This document shows, piece by piece, positions 1 through 10,347 of a DNA stretch of 64,000 bases. Position 1 is the first letter of the stretch. The number at the start of each line of letters is the position of its first letter. The notes below the pieces were generated by a model that was not told where the DNA came from, made no database searches, and worked only from the letters and a program-made list of their open reading frames with translations. The stretch spans positions 62,001 to 126,000 of the forward strand of contig CBDFGG010000002.1 in the NCBI GenBank assembly GCA_965247015.1. The letters run 5' to 3'. Source of the DNA: JAIXWP01 sp965247015. Its GTDB lineage: Bacteria > Bacteroidota > Bacteroidia > Flavobacteriales_D > Sanyastnellaceae. A program made the position numbers and the translations under genes.

Positions 1-1
1 C

Positions 2-3000
2 TACAATGGTAGTCCTAACTGTGAAAACTTAGGTCCAGACTTGGAGATTTCATTAAATGATGTGTTCAATTCTCTAACGGTTACTACAGTTAATGGAAAT
101 GATGCATGTCTAGTAAATGAAGGCTGTCTGCAAGGTTTAGGCTCACGTCAAATCTTACGATTCACCACTACTATTTGGAATATTGGTAACCAAGATTATT
201 TCATTGGAGTTCCTAATGCTAATAACCCTCAATTCGAATATGATCAGTGTCACAACCACTATCACTACGAAGGATATGCTGAATACTTGCTGTACAACCA
301 AGCAGGTCAACCAATGCCACAAATTGGATTCAAGAACGGTTTCTGTGTACTCGATTTGTTCTGTCCATCTGGATTCACTGCTAAGTACACTTGTGGAAAC
401 ATGGGTATCACTGCTGGTTGTCGCGATACTTATGGATCAGGACTATCATGCCAATGGGTGGATATTACAGACGTTCCAGCTGGTGAATATTATTTGGTAG
501 TGCGCACAAACTGGGATCAAAGCCCAGATGCTAACGGACGCTACGAATTGCGCTACGACAATAACTGGGCACAGGTGTGTATCTCTTTTGGTCGTGATGC
601 AAATGGTAACATTATCAACTTTACAAAAAACATCAACGCTTGTCCAATTATTGAAGACTGCGTAGGACAACCATTCGGTAATAGCTATCCAGACTGCGCA
701 GGAAACTGCCCTGGAATGGTGAAGAGAGGAGATGTTCTTTCAGACAATCTTTTGACTGAACTGGATGTGCATCATTACTTAGATGCTGCAGTTCAAAATG
801 CGAACATCGCAACATCTTCTTGTACCGACTTGAATAATGACGGTACTATCTCTGTAGCGGATGCAATCTATCTTGAAGAATGTATCCACACACAATTGGA
901 TTTAGGAACAAGCCCATTGTTGCTAACGGATTGTGATTATGACAACGAATTTGTGGATCAAGGTGAGTCAGTAGAAATTGGTATTCATGCCGTAAACTTG
1001 ACGGAAGGATATGTTGATGTCTACATCAATAATCCATCTAGTGAAATCACGGCATTGCAATTCGTGGTTGATGGAATTGTGATAGAAAGTGTTGAAAATT
1101 TGTTGCCTACCGCAACATGGGATCCACACATCCACTGGACTACAAATGGCTACCGTATTGCAGCATGTGGCTCGGCTCATTCAAAAATGCCAGTGCATTT
1201 TGTGAATACACCATTCTTCAGAATTCATTACTCTTCAATCGAAGGAACTACTGTTTGTGTTGATCAAGTGAATGAAGTATTGAATGGTCTTGTACATAAT
1301 GTGCTTACAAATGTTGGTTCATGTTTGTCCATTTCTTCTATCGTCGCAAACTTCACTACAAGTGGAAATTCAATTTGTAATGGTGAGCAAGTAACATTTA
1401 CAGATGCCTCTGTAGGTGGCGCTACTAGCTGGTCTTGGACGTTTGAAGGCGGAACTCCTGCAACCTCTACAGCTCAAAACCCAATTGTAACATACAGCAC
1501 TCCGGGCACTTATACAGTTGCCTTGACTGCAAGTAATTCGACTACTTCGAATACTGTTACAATGACTGATTTGATCACGGTTGGCACTACGGTTACTTGG
1601 TATGCTGATACAGACGGTGATGGTTTTGGTAATCCAAACGTTACAATGAGCGATTGTGATATTCCTTCTGGATATGTTGCCGTTTCTGGTGATTGCAACG
1701 ATGCTTCTAATGCTATTTATCCTGGAGCAACAGAAACCTGCAATAACATCGACGATGATTGTGACACCACTATCGACGAAGGCTTTGATATGGATAATGA
1801 TGGCTTCACTACTTGTGAAGGTGATTGTAATGATAACAATGGTATCGTTTATCCAGGCGCATTTGAGTTGTGTAATGGAATTGATGATGACTGTGATACT
1901 TCAATTGATGAAGGTTACGATCAAGACAACGACGGTTTCTCTGTTTGTCAGGGCGATTGTGATGATAATAACAATACTGTATATCCAGGCGCTACCGAAA
2001 TCTGTGGCAACAACATAGATGAAGATTGCACTGGAGGATTAAACAATGGCTGTCCGTTGTATACTTATTATGCAGATGCGGATAATGATGGCTATGGAAA
2101 TTTGAATGCTCCAACAACGAGCTACACAAGCACTCCTCCTAATGGATTTGTTGTGAACTCAACAGACTGCAATGACAGCAATAATATGATTCGCCCAAAT
2201 GCTACAGAACTTTGTGGAAACAACTTTGACGATGACTGCGATGGTTTTGTAAATGAAGGTTGTTCTACACCACTTATTGTAAATGATACAAGAAGTGGTG
2301 CACTTCTTTTAAATAGTGCAATGTATCCAGCATGTTCTAATAATACTGGCAACTTACTGAATGCATCAGCCTCTCCAGAATCTTTGACTGAAGAGCCTCT
2401 TGGTGCTGGTCAAGATTTATGGTATCACTTCATTGCGAATACCAACGGAGTGCGAATTACAGTGAACAGTAATATCAATGATATGGTCATCGAATTACAA
2501 ACCGCAGGTGGAGCAATGCTTGCGATGGAGAATGACAATGGTGTTGGTCAAGTAGAACAATTGATTTTTGGTAATTTGACAGTAGGTGCAGACTACTATG
2601 TAGTAGTGCGCAACTTCAACACTGCTGCTGCTGGTAATTATTCTATCTGTTTACAATACTTGAATTCAAGTGCTCCTGATAATGGAACTACTTTCTCTAG
2701 TGTGTGTAATACATTTAAGTGTGACTGGACAGGATGTCAACTCTATGAGTTAGTCATTGTAGATGGAGAGAACACTTACTCACATACCGGCACAAGCACT
2801 TTAAAGCCATTTACGCTATTCCCAGCGTTGTTGTATGGTATGTCATACCAAGTGTACATCAATTCGATTTACAACCTTCCTGACGGTGATGGCAACATCC
2901 ATACAGTAGTAGTACCAGCAGGACCGTTCACAATTACAATTGCACAACATCCTGATCTCGACTTGAGATTGGCAGATCGTTGTCCAACGGTTAGATCGAT

Positions 3001-3583
3001 GGGTGCATTCATTAGCGCAGATCTTTCACTCTGTAACTTCACACAGTATGAGTGGGAATTCACTCACGTGACTGCAAATGATGAGGTGATTGGTGTGGAG
3101 CCAGTATATGTTGGCAGCGGCACTAAAACACGTTACATGCGTGTAAACATGATTCCAAACGTGATCGCGGGTGCGACTTATCGTGTTAGAATCCGTCCAT
3201 GGTTCGGTGATGTTGCAGGCGAATGGTATACCGATTATCAATTGCTTTGCGTCGCTGGACCTGTTTCTGGAATGAACGACGAAAACAACGACACCAACTT
3301 GCCAAATGCAAGCCTAAATGGTCAAATTTTAGAAGCAGGAATTTATCCAAATCCTTCAAAAGGAGATATGATCAACCTCTCTATCGATGGATTGGAAACA
3401 AAGAATTTGAATGTTAGAATTATTGATATCCAAGGACGCGAAGTATTCTCGAAAGTGTTGAATACAGAGGGTTCTAGCGTGATTCAGATCAATTTTGACA
3501 AACCACTTTCTGATGGACTTTATCAAGTGGAGCTTACTTTCGATGAAGAAAGAATCGTCGAAAAGCTGATGGTGATCAAGTAA
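2..3583 (+). CDS. Lysyl-oxidase-like T9SS-exported protein (5' truncated)
   Basis: The frame is open to the window edge, so the signal peptide is missing; the TTG at 41 is only an internal codon. The first ~200 residues match lysyl oxidase, a copper amine oxidase that converts peptidyl lysine to aldehyde. Visible are the copper site CHNHYH (about nt 247-264), the motif CRDTYG followed by CQWVDITDVPAGEY, Lys at 332-334 in GFKNGFC and Tyr at 431-433. These last two correspond to the residues that form the lysyl tyrosylquinone cofactor in animal LOX. Then come a dockerin-like pair of calcium loops (~720-900), a PKD domain (~1350-1580), four MopE-like Cys/Asp metal-binding repeats (~1590-2270), a pre-peptidase-like domain, a ~200-residue module shared with the next gene, and a T9SS type A sorting domain (YPNPS...). 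I infer a secreted or surface-attached enzyme; its substrate is unknown. Confidence 0.85.
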   Translation, partial: YNGSPNCENLGPDLEISLNDVFNSLTVTTVNGNDACLVNEGCLQGLGSRQILRFTTTIWNIGNQDYFIGVPNANNPQFEYDQCHNHYHYEGYAEYLLYNQAGQPMPQIGFKNGFCVLDLFCPSGFTAKYTCGNMGITAGCRDTYGSGLSCQWVDITDVPAGEYYLVVRTNWDQSPDANGRYELRYDNNWAQVCISFGRDANGNIINFTKNINACPIIEDCVGQPFGNSYPDCAGNCPGMVKRGDVLSDNLLTELDVHHYLDAAVQNANIATSSCTDLNNDGTISVADAIYLEECIHTQLDLGTSPLLLTDCDYDNEFVDQGESVEIGIHAVNLTEGYVDVYINNPSSEITALQFVVDGIVIESVENLLPTATWDPHIHWTTNGYRIAACGSAHSKMPVHFVNTPFFRIHYSSIEGTTVCVDQVNEVLNGLVHNVLTNVGSCLSISSIVANFTTSGNSICNGEQVTFTDASVGGATSWSWTFEGGTPATSTAQNPIVTYSTPGTYTVALTASNSTTSNTVTMTDLITVGTTVTWYADTDGDGFGNPNVTMSDCDIPSGYVAVSGDCNDASNAIYPGATETCNNIDDDCDTTIDEGFDMDNDGFTTCEGDCNDNNGIVYPGAFELCNGIDDDCDTSIDEGYDQDNDGFSVCQGDCDDNNNTVYPGATEICGNNIDEDCTGGLNNGCPLYTYYADADNDGYGNLNAPTTSYTSTPPNGFVVNSTDCNDSNNMIRPNATELCGNNFDDDCDGFVNEGCSTPLIVNDTRSGALLLNSAMYPACSNNTGNLLNASASPESLTEEPLGAGQDLWYHFIANTNGVRITVNSNINDMVIELQTAGGAMLAMENDNGVGQVEQLIFGNLTVGADYYVVVRNFNTAAAGNYSICLQYLNSSAPDNGTTFSSVCNTFKCDWTGCQLYELVIVDGENTYSHTGTSTLKPFTLFPALLYGMSYQVYINSIYNLPDGDGNIHTVVVPAGPFTITIAQHPDLDLRLADRCPTVRSMGAFISADLSLCNFTQYEWEFTHVTANDEVIGVEPVYVGSGTKTRYMRVNMIPNVIAGATYRVRIRPWFGDVAGEWYTDYQLLCVAGPVSGMNDENNDTNLPNASLNGQILEAGIYPNPSKGDMINLSIDGLETKNLNVRIIDIQGREVFSKVLNTEGSSVIQINFDKPLSDGLYQVELTFDEERIVEKLMVIK

Positions 3584-3606
3584 AAAAAACATAGTTACAT
3601 TTCTAG

Positions 3607-3640
3607 GCCCCTGTTTTAAAACAACAGGGGCTTTTTTTTT
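3607..3640 (+). terminator. Rho-independent terminator
   Basis: Perfect 9-bp stem GCCCCTGTT / AACAGGGGC with a 7-nt loop, followed by nine T residues, 23 nt after the stop of the lysyl-oxidase-like gene. Confidence 0.9.
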
Positions 3641-3754
3641 CATTTCATACCTGCTGAAATGCAGTTTGAAGAAATAGGGCAAAAACTAATTTGAATCCTC
3701 GAAGTAGAAAACCTCGAAACGAGATACAAAAACATAATCCCTATTTCTCATTTT

Positions 3755-6700
3755 ATGAAAACACACTTACTACACCCATCGTCTTGGTATCGAGCTGCCA
3801 TGACAATTCTAATGGGAGCGATCTACTTCGCAACAAATGCTCAAACTTCATTTAATCAAATCTATTATTCAAATCCCAATAGCGGCATTATCAATGGCCA
3901 GATGGGTGTTTCAGAAATAATAGATTTTGGAAACAACGGTAGCAACTACGTTACTTCTATTTACAACACGATTACGATGACTTCTATAGAAAATGGACGT
4001 CTCGGTACTTCGTGGCAATTGCCTGTTACCGCAAGCGATCATAGCTCTGCTTTTTTCGCAGACATGAATGGCGATGGTAAAGTAGATGTAGTAGCCGCTA
4101 ACGGATCACAGATTTCATTGCTTTTAAATATTGATGGGCCTTCTTTCCAAGAGCCTATGAATATTGGAACAATAGACAATGATATCTACGGTCTTTGCAA
4201 AGGTGACTTTAACAATGACAATCAAATGGATTTCATTGCACAAGGTCCTAACAACGACATTTTTATTTTCCTCAATCAAGGGGAGTCAACATTCGTAAGA
4301 CAGAATGTAACAACAAACCAGAATCGTTATTCAAGCGAGTGCGAAACATTCGATATGAATAATGATGGTTTGCTTGATTTCATCGTTCCAAATTTTGATG
4401 GTTTCACACTCTACACCAATCTCGGTGGCGGTGCATTCAGTGAGTCAACTCTTATTGATCCCATGTATGACTATGATGTCAATGTGATCGATATTGAAAT
4501 TGTCGACATGAACAATGATGGTCTTGCAGATATCGCTGCGACGGGTAGTTCAGGCAACTGGAGCGGCGGTACTTGGCCAGACGGTTATGTCGTATGGCGA
4601 GGCTGGACCTCTGTGTTCTTCAATCAAGGTGGCGGACTTTTCACTGAGTCAATTGTCATCCCTGAGAATGATTTAATCTCTCAAACAGGAGGTGGTCAAA
4701 ATGGAAATTTCTACTTCGAAAATGTTCGTCTCGCACCAGGCTTCCAAGTAGAAGATTTGAATGATGATGGAATCAAAGAAATCATCGGAGGAACGCTCTA
4801 TGGATTCAATACTTCTTATTTTGAATGGAATGGCGAAGGATATACTGAGAAGGTATTGGTGTCTTCACCTGCAAATTTGAATACACCTGCAGGAAGTGCC
4901 TTCTATAAAGATATCAATGCTGACGGTGGAAGAGAATTATTTTCTACGATTCCAGGAATTCCATCTTCATTGTATAACAATTTCGAAGTACATTTTATTC
5001 AAGAGGCCATTTCAATCGGCCAACAGATTGTACTTGGTGGAAAAGCAACGGATCAAATCTCTCTTTCACTTATGCTTTCGGATGCTAGCAACGGTGCTCT
5101 AAGCGCAGTACAGTCAGAAAGTATTTATGTAAGTACTACTGAAAACTATGAAGTGATTTTGGAAGGAAGTCTATTAGCAATCAATGAATATTTACAACAA
5201 AATTTAATCTCTTATACTCCGGCATTTGACGGAGGACAATACATTGCTATCAGAATGAATGGCGGCGCTAATTACGCTGAGAAATGGTGGAATATCGTAG
5301 TTGATATTCAAGAGCCAACTAATAATGCACCGGTCATTGATTATATTGGAAATGTTTATGCGTCTATAGCGGATAACGATTATTACACCTGGACAAACAT
5401 CTGGGATGTAGAAACCCCAAATAATGAATTAGTAGCGACGTTCACTTCTTCTAATGAAAGTGTTGTGCTTGCAGAAAATGTTTCATGGAATGGATGGGAG
5501 GTGATCATCTCACAATTCGAAGGATTAGGTTATGCAGAAGTAACCATGACCGTTACAGATGCACAAGGAGCATCTGATGAGAGATTTTTTGTTGTGTATG
5601 TCAATGATTATTATCCTGAAGTTTGTTGTCTAAACAGCATCGAGTTATCATGCAATCAAACTGAAATGGAGCCACAATATTTGTGGTACTACGACCGCGA
5701 AACGCCACGCGAGGAATTGATTATTTCTTTTGAATCTTACAACGAAGATGTGCTTCCAGTTTCTGCTCTTGTTACAACTTTGACAGAATGGGGTGATATC
5801 ATGCTCACCATCAATCCAGAGCTAATAGGATTTGGTGCAACTGAATTTGCTATCTTGGTTACTGACACATTAGGTCAGACTTCGTACAACTACGCATACT
5901 TTGAAAACATTGAGGATGCAAATGCTCCAATCATTGATATCAATACTGACCTGATCCAAGTCGTCCTTGGAGAAGAGGAATGCGAAGCAATTGTTTCTTG
6001 GGAAACTGAAACTGTTGAAGAAACAAATGAGGCTTTCGGTAACAACTCTTCATACATCACTGACTTCCATAACGGAATGTTCTTCGCTGCGGTGAATGCA
6101 GAAGAAATGACTTCATTTGGAGTAGATGGAAATATCGGCGCAGATGGTCAAGGCTACATGGAATGGACTTCTCAAGAGATTACTTCTGGTAATGGAAATG
6201 CATATATCGCATACGTGCAATTGAGAAATGAAGATAGCTATGATCCAGCGATTCATAAGATCTATTTGGTGGATCCTGCACAAACTGAAATCTGGGTAGA
6301 AGCTACGAGTTCAAATGGCGACGATCAATTTATATTGAACAATATCCAAGGTAGCACTTCTATCATGTACGCTATGTTTGGCGGACGTGGTGATGGTTCT
6401 TATGGATTTAATCTTGAATCACTGATTTATTTTGCAACAGAGCTTGCAACAAATGTTGCAGACGCAGGAAGAGTGTCTGACGAAGCAGGATACACCTTTG
6501 ACTTAGCAGCTTTGAATAATGCCATGGACACGTATGCTGAAACATTCGCATCTGTGGTTGGTGAATACTATTACTACATCGATATTGATGATGTGACTGA
6601 CGGTATGGACCAGGTAGTGGGTATAAGCGATGGAGGTTATGACATGTATGATGGAGGAAACTATTTGGTTTCGAACTTCAATAATTATTATGATAACGAT

Positions 6701-8710
6701 GGCTGGGACTGGGATAACGGAGACCCTGTAGGAATCCCTTACACTTTTGGTGAAATTTTCTATGGCCCAGTGACTGAAGAGGTAGTGATAGAAGGTCTTG
6801 CTGTTCTTCTTTATGATGAAGAGTGCGATTTCGAATTTAGTTCTACACACGAGAGCGGCAGCGCATTCCCAGTAGGAACTACAGTTGTAACATACACTGC
6901 AGTAGACGCTTCAGGAAACGAATCACAAGCGAGCTTTACTGTTGAAGTCATTGATGAAGTAGCTCCAACCGCACTTGCTCAAGACATCACCGTAACACTT
7001 GATATCAACGGCCAAGCAGAAATTACTGCTGAGGACGTGAATAACGAATCATTTGACAACTGTCAAATTGCTTCCATGTCATTGAGCCAAACAACATTCA
7101 CTTGTGAGGATTTGGGAGAGGTTATTGTAATTCTTACAATAACTGACACCTACGGAAATCCAGCTTCTACAACTGCTGTTGTAAATGTGGTGACTGAAAC
7201 TACTTGGTTTGCTGATGCTGATGAAGATGGTTTTGGTACTGGTGAATCAATCGTAGCGTGTGAGCGTCCGCAAGGTTTTGCTCTAGCAAGCGAATTGATT
7301 AGCACTGAAGGCGATTGTGATGACAGCAATATGTTTGTGAATCCAAACGCTGCTGAAGAATGTGGCAACGATATCGATGACGACTGCGACGGAACTATTG
7401 ACGAAGACTGTGCTTTCCCTCCATCAAACGATGGTCGCGATGCGGCAGTACTTATTTCTCCAAACAAATTCCCTGGTTGTCAATCTATCGAAGGAACACT
7501 TGCTGATGCAACATCAGACTTCTCTGAGGTGGTAGGTGATGTTTGGTACAAGTTCTACGCGAGCACCAACGGTTTCAGACTGGCAGTAAATGCTCAATCA
7601 GATGTTATGATTGAACTTCAAAATGAAGCAGGTGAAACAATCACGACGAAAGATGTAAGTGCAGGTAACCAAGAGATTTTATTTACTGGTTCTCTTACAC
7701 CTGATGAATTGTACTATGTTGCGATTCGTGAAGTGAGCGAAACAGAAGGTGGTGCATTTGCAGCATGCTTCTCTTACCTCGGAGCAACGGAGCTTCTCAA
7801 TGGTCCTTCATTCGACGGCCTTTGCGCACGACTCGAGATTGCTGACATGGGTGCGTTCAATTACACCGCGATGTTGACTGGTATCCCTGGAGAATTCACG
7901 ATGACACGCAATGGAACGTTCCTTCCTTTCTACTTCTTTGAAGCGTTGGAATACAACAACACATACGACTTGTTCTTGACGACAACTTACCAAATGGAAG
8001 ACGCTGCAGGAAACGTTGAAATGATTCAAGTATTCACTAACGAGGTTTACAGTGTAGAACTTAGCGGATACGAAGATTTGGATGTGCGCGAAAGCGATGT
8101 TTGTCCAGCTCAGAAAATGCCAAATACATTTATCGCAGCTACTTCAATGCCTTGTGGTGTGACACAATTGCACTGGGAGTTTACGGAAGTGGATGCAGAA
8201 GGAAACGCAATCGGTGAGCCTATGCTAGTAGCTTCTGGCGCTCCTACAAGATATATCCGACTAAGCAGAATCCCAGGTGTACACTCAGGTGCTCGTTACC
8301 AAGTAAGAATCCGCCCAGTGTTTGAACGCATCGCTGGTGAATGGGGTGATGATTACCAAATGGTATGTATCGAAAACTTCGGAGAAGGTATGGCAGAAAC
8401 CGAACAATCATTCGGTCAACAAGAAGCAGCAGATCGTGGAATGGGTAATGAAGTGAGAACAGTCATTTATCCAAACCCTAACGCTGGTCAATTTGTACAG
8501 TTTGCTCTTGAAAATGTAGAAGCTGAAGTTGTTGTGATCCGTGTACTTGATGCAGTAGGTAGAGAAGTTGCAACTCAGCAATGGACTGCTAGCACTGGTT
8601 CTTGGAACGGTAGCATTCAATTCAATGAAACACTTTCTAATGGAGTATATATGATAGCATTTGAGTTCGATGGAACTAGAATGACCGAAAGATTAGTAGT
8701 TCAACACTAA
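3755..8710 (+). CDS. Giant FG-GAP/VCBS, HYR and MopE-repeat T9SS protein
   Basis: A 1651-residue exported protein. The N-terminus has a basic stretch and a hydrophobic core ending in FATNAQ, a signal peptide. Residues ~80-400 hold several FG-GAP/VCBS-type Asp-rich loops (DMNGDGKVD, DMNNDGLLD, DLNDDGIKE), usual in beta-propeller calcium-binding surface proteins. The middle has cadherin-like or Ig-like stretches, then a HYR-type domain (VTYTAVDASGNESQASFTV, ~residue 1045). Next come one MopE-like metal-binding repeat (DADEDGFG ... CGNDIDDDCDGTIDEDC), a pre-peptidase-like domain, the ~200-residue module found in the upstream gene (RYQVRIRP..ERIAGEW) and a T9SS sorting domain starting IYPNPNAG. 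No catalytic motif was seen. The shared C-terminal half suggests the two genes are partly paralogous. An adhesin or surface-layer role is plausible but not shown. Confidence 0.85.
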   Translation: MKTHLLHPSSWYRAAMTILMGAIYFATNAQTSFNQIYYSNPNSGIINGQMGVSEIIDFGNNGSNYVTSIYNTITMTSIENGRLGTSWQLPVTASDHSSAFFADMNGDGKVDVVAANGSQISLLLNIDGPSFQEPMNIGTIDNDIYGLCKGDFNNDNQMDFIAQGPNNDIFIFLNQGESTFVRQNVTTNQNRYSSECETFDMNNDGLLDFIVPNFDGFTLYTNLGGGAFSESTLIDPMYDYDVNVIDIEIVDMNNDGLADIAATGSSGNWSGGTWPDGYVVWRGWTSVFFNQGGGLFTESIVIPENDLISQTGGGQNGNFYFENVRLAPGFQVEDLNDDGIKEIIGGTLYGFNTSYFEWNGEGYTEKVLVSSPANLNTPAGSAFYKDINADGGRELFSTIPGIPSSLYNNFEVHFIQEAISIGQQIVLGGKATDQISLSLMLSDASNGALSAVQSESIYVSTTENYEVILEGSLLAINEYLQQNLISYTPAFDGGQYIAIRMNGGANYAEKWWNIVVDIQEPTNNAPVIDYIGNVYASIADNDYYTWTNIWDVETPNNELVATFTSSNESVVLAENVSWNGWEVIISQFEGLGYAEVTMTVTDAQGASDERFFVVYVNDYYPEVCCLNSIELSCNQTEMEPQYLWYYDRETPREELIISFESYNEDVLPVSALVTTLTEWGDIMLTINPELIGFGATEFAILVTDTLGQTSYNYAYFENIEDANAPIIDINTDLIQVVLGEEECEAIVSWETETVEETNEAFGNNSSYITDFHNGMFFAAVNAEEMTSFGVDGNIGADGQGYMEWTSQEITSGNGNAYIAYVQLRNEDSYDPAIHKIYLVDPAQTEIWVEATSSNGDDQFILNNIQGSTSIMYAMFGGRGDGSYGFNLESLIYFATELATNVADAGRVSDEAGYTFDLAALNNAMDTYAETFASVVGEYYYYIDIDDVTDGMDQVVGISDGGYDMYDGGNYLVSNFNNYYDNDGWDWDNGDPVGIPYTFGEIFYGPVTEEVVIEGLAVLLYDEECDFEFSSTHESGSAFPVGTTVVTYTAVDASGNESQASFTVEVIDEVAPTALAQDITVTLDINGQAEITAEDVNNESFDNCQIASMSLSQTTFTCEDLGEVIVILTITDTYGNPASTTAVVNVVTETTWFADADEDGFGTGESIVACERPQGFALASELISTEGDCDDSNMFVNPNAAEECGNDIDDDCDGTIDEDCAFPPSNDGRDAAVLISPNKFPGCQSIEGTLADATSDFSEVVGDVWYKFYASTNGFRLAVNAQSDVMIELQNEAGETITTKDVSAGNQEILFTGSLTPDELYYVAIREVSETEGGAFAACFSYLGATELLNGPSFDGLCARLEIADMGAFNYTAMLTGIPGEFTMTRNGTFLPFYFFEALEYNNTYDLFLTTTYQMEDAAGNVEMIQVFTNEVYSVELSGYEDLDVRESDVCPAQKMPNTFIAATSMPCGVTQLHWEFTEVDAEGNAIGEPMLVASGAPTRYIRLSRIPGVHSGARYQVRIRPVFERIAGEWGDDYQMVCIENFGEGMAETEQSFGQQEAADRGMGNEVRTVIYPNPNAGQFVQFALENVEAEVVVIRVLDAVGREVATQQWTASTGSWNGSIQFNETLSNGVYMIAFEFDGTRMTERLVVQH
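8399..8416. repeat. Dispersed palindrome copy 1 (exact arms)
   Basis: ACCGAA-CAATCA-TTCGGT inside the giant T9SS gene, encoding TEQSFG. The same 18 bases recur at 61776-61793 in an unrelated gene. Confidence 0.8.
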
Positions 8711-8749
8711 TCCCGGATAAGTGGTTTAAGTTTAAGTAGTAGGAAAAAG

Positions 8750-8777
8750 GGCCCCATTGTGGGGCCCCTTTTTTTTA
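8750..8777 (+). terminator. Terminator
   Basis: Stem GGGCCCCA / TGGGGCCC with a 3-nt loop, one bulged C and eight T residues. The A-run before the stem lets it also act for the convergent transporter gene. Confidence 0.85.
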
Positions 8778-8792
8778 TCTAAAAAGAAAAAA

Positions 8793-10253
8793 TTAATGCG
8801 CTGCTGCTTGTGTATTGCTCGTGTCTAGATTTCTTGTTTTCCAAGCGTAGAATGCGAGGTACAAGAAACATACAACACCCACCCAATAAGAATTTTGAAT
8901 ACCAAGAAGATGTGGTTCTGCTAATTTTCCTTGAATTAAGCTAACCACACCGCCACCCATAATCATCATGATCAAGAAGCTTGAACCTTCATTGGTATGT
9001 CTTCCCAATCCGGTGATTGCAAGTGTGAAAATACAAGGCCAGAGCGTGCTGCAGAAGAGCCCTACAAGAATGAATGCCCAAGCGCTTACCATGCCACTCG
9101 CCATAATACCTGTAATGAGTGAGGCAATTGCGAATACAGAATAGATCATCAATTGTCGTGATGGTTTTCCACCACTTAAACGATCAACAACAATGAGCAA
9201 TACGATGAATGCTGCATAGAAGTAGAAATCCTTCATATCGTGACCCGCAATGCTATTCACAAAAAGGAAAATGAGAAACGCAACAAAGGGAAGCGCGAGA
9301 TTAAGAAATTGCTTTGCGCCGTTAGATACATTAAACGCACCCGAAGCACTCGTCCAACGACCAATCATCAAACTCGCCCAGAACAATGAAACATAAGGAG
9401 CGATACCACTGCTTGGCATACCCACCGCTTGTTTCATGAAGTCTGGTAAATTGCTCGCTGTAGATACTTCAACGCCCACATACATGAAAATGGCAATCAT
9501 ACCGAAGTACAATTGAGGATATGAGAACGGGCCTGATTTATCTGACTTTACAGCTTCTTTTTTTGTTAAATGTGAATCCAATGTATTGATGTCGCTTGCG
9601 CTCGAAGAATCAGTGCTGTCGATTTTATCTGGAACGCTTGAAAACTTAAACATCAATGCGGCAAGAACAAATGCAATTCCTAAGATGATGTAAGGAAGCT
9701 TTACAGATTCCAAATTCATTGTGGTGCTGCCTGCATTAGGAGAACCAAAAATAGCAAACGCAATAATCACAGGACCGATAGTGGTGCCCACATTATTAAT
9801 CCCTCCAGCAAGGCTCAAACGCTGTGATCCTTTAGCAGGATCTCCCATGGCAATGGCCAATGGGTTCGCTGCAATTTGCTGCAATGAAAATCCAAGTCCT
9901 ACAATGAACAAACCTGCTAGTAAAAGAGGGAACGATGCAGTATTCGCTGCAGGTATGAACAACAACGTACCAACTGCGCTGATCAAAAGACCTAGTGCGA
10001 GTCCATTTCTGTAACCTATTTTATTTAAAATATCTTGCTTCGAAATCTGTGAAGCTCCAAAGTAGATCAATGATCCCACAGTGTAAGCAACGTAGAAGCA
10101 AAATGAAATCATTTGAGATTCACCTGCGGTAAGCGTGAGTGCTTCTTTAAAAACAGGAATGAGAATGTCGTTGCTGGCTGCTACAAATCCCCAGAAAAAG
10201 AAAATAGTAATCAGCGTGATTAAAGCGCCGGCTGGCGTGCTTTTGGTGCTCAT
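8793..10253 (-). CDS. MFS sugar permease, FucP/glucose-galactose type
   Basis: 486 residues with about twelve hydrophobic helices, an inner-membrane major facilitator. The N-terminal signature (LITIFFFWGFVAASNDILIP) and the long QIAANPLAIAMGDP segment are typical of the FucP/GluP group of proton-coupled fucose, glucose or galactose importers. A longer frame begins at a TTG at 10280; the ATG at 10253 has an A-rich leader and starts at the conserved region, so I chose it. It lies downstream of and on the same strand as the T9SS CBM protein, separated by a terminator, so it may be made by read-through or from its own promoter. By position it would import the monosaccharide released by the adjacent GH3, GH16 and GH-A enzymes. 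The exact sugar cannot be read from the sequence. Confidence 0.85.
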   Translation of the reverse strand: MSTKSTPAGALITLITIFFFWGFVAASNDILIPVFKEALTLTAGESQMISFCFYVAYTVGSLIYFGASQISKQDILNKIGYRNGLALGLLISAVGTLLFIPAANTASFPLLLAGLFIVGLGFSLQQIAANPLAIAMGDPAKGSQRLSLAGGINNVGTTIGPVIIAFAIFGSPNAGSTTMNLESVKLPYIILGIAFVLAALMFKFSSVPDKIDSTDSSSASDINTLDSHLTKKEAVKSDKSGPFSYPQLYFGMIAIFMYVGVEVSTASNLPDFMKQAVGMPSSGIAPYVSLFWASLMIGRWTSASGAFNVSNGAKQFLNLALPFVAFLIFLFVNSIAGHDMKDFYFYAAFIVLLIVVDRLSGGKPSRQLMIYSVFAIASLITGIMASGMVSAWAFILVGLFCSTLWPCIFTLAITGLGRHTNEGSSFLIMMIMGGGVVSLIQGKLAEPHLLGIQNSYWVGVVCFLYLAFYAWKTRNLDTSNTQAAAH

Positions 10254-10287
10254 ATTGGTTTGTTTGATTAAGTGATACAATGATAGG

Positions 10288-10326
10288 AAAAAAAACAGGC
10301 CGTCATACTCTCATAGACGGCCTGTT
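10288..10326 (-). terminator. Terminator of the CBM protein gene
   Basis: Perfect 11-bp stem AACAGGCCGTC / GACGGCCTGTT (10294-10304 and 10316-10326), with eight T residues on the minus strand. It lies 21 nt past the stop of the CBM gene and before the MFS gene. Confidence 0.85.
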
Positions 10327-10347
10327 CAAAAAAGCTCAACGATCAGC

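Noticed and set aside
3687..3693. Promoter box TAATTTG before the second giant gene
   Set aside because: The spacing within the box is one base short of TAnnTTTG and no better candidate was found, so no promoter is called.
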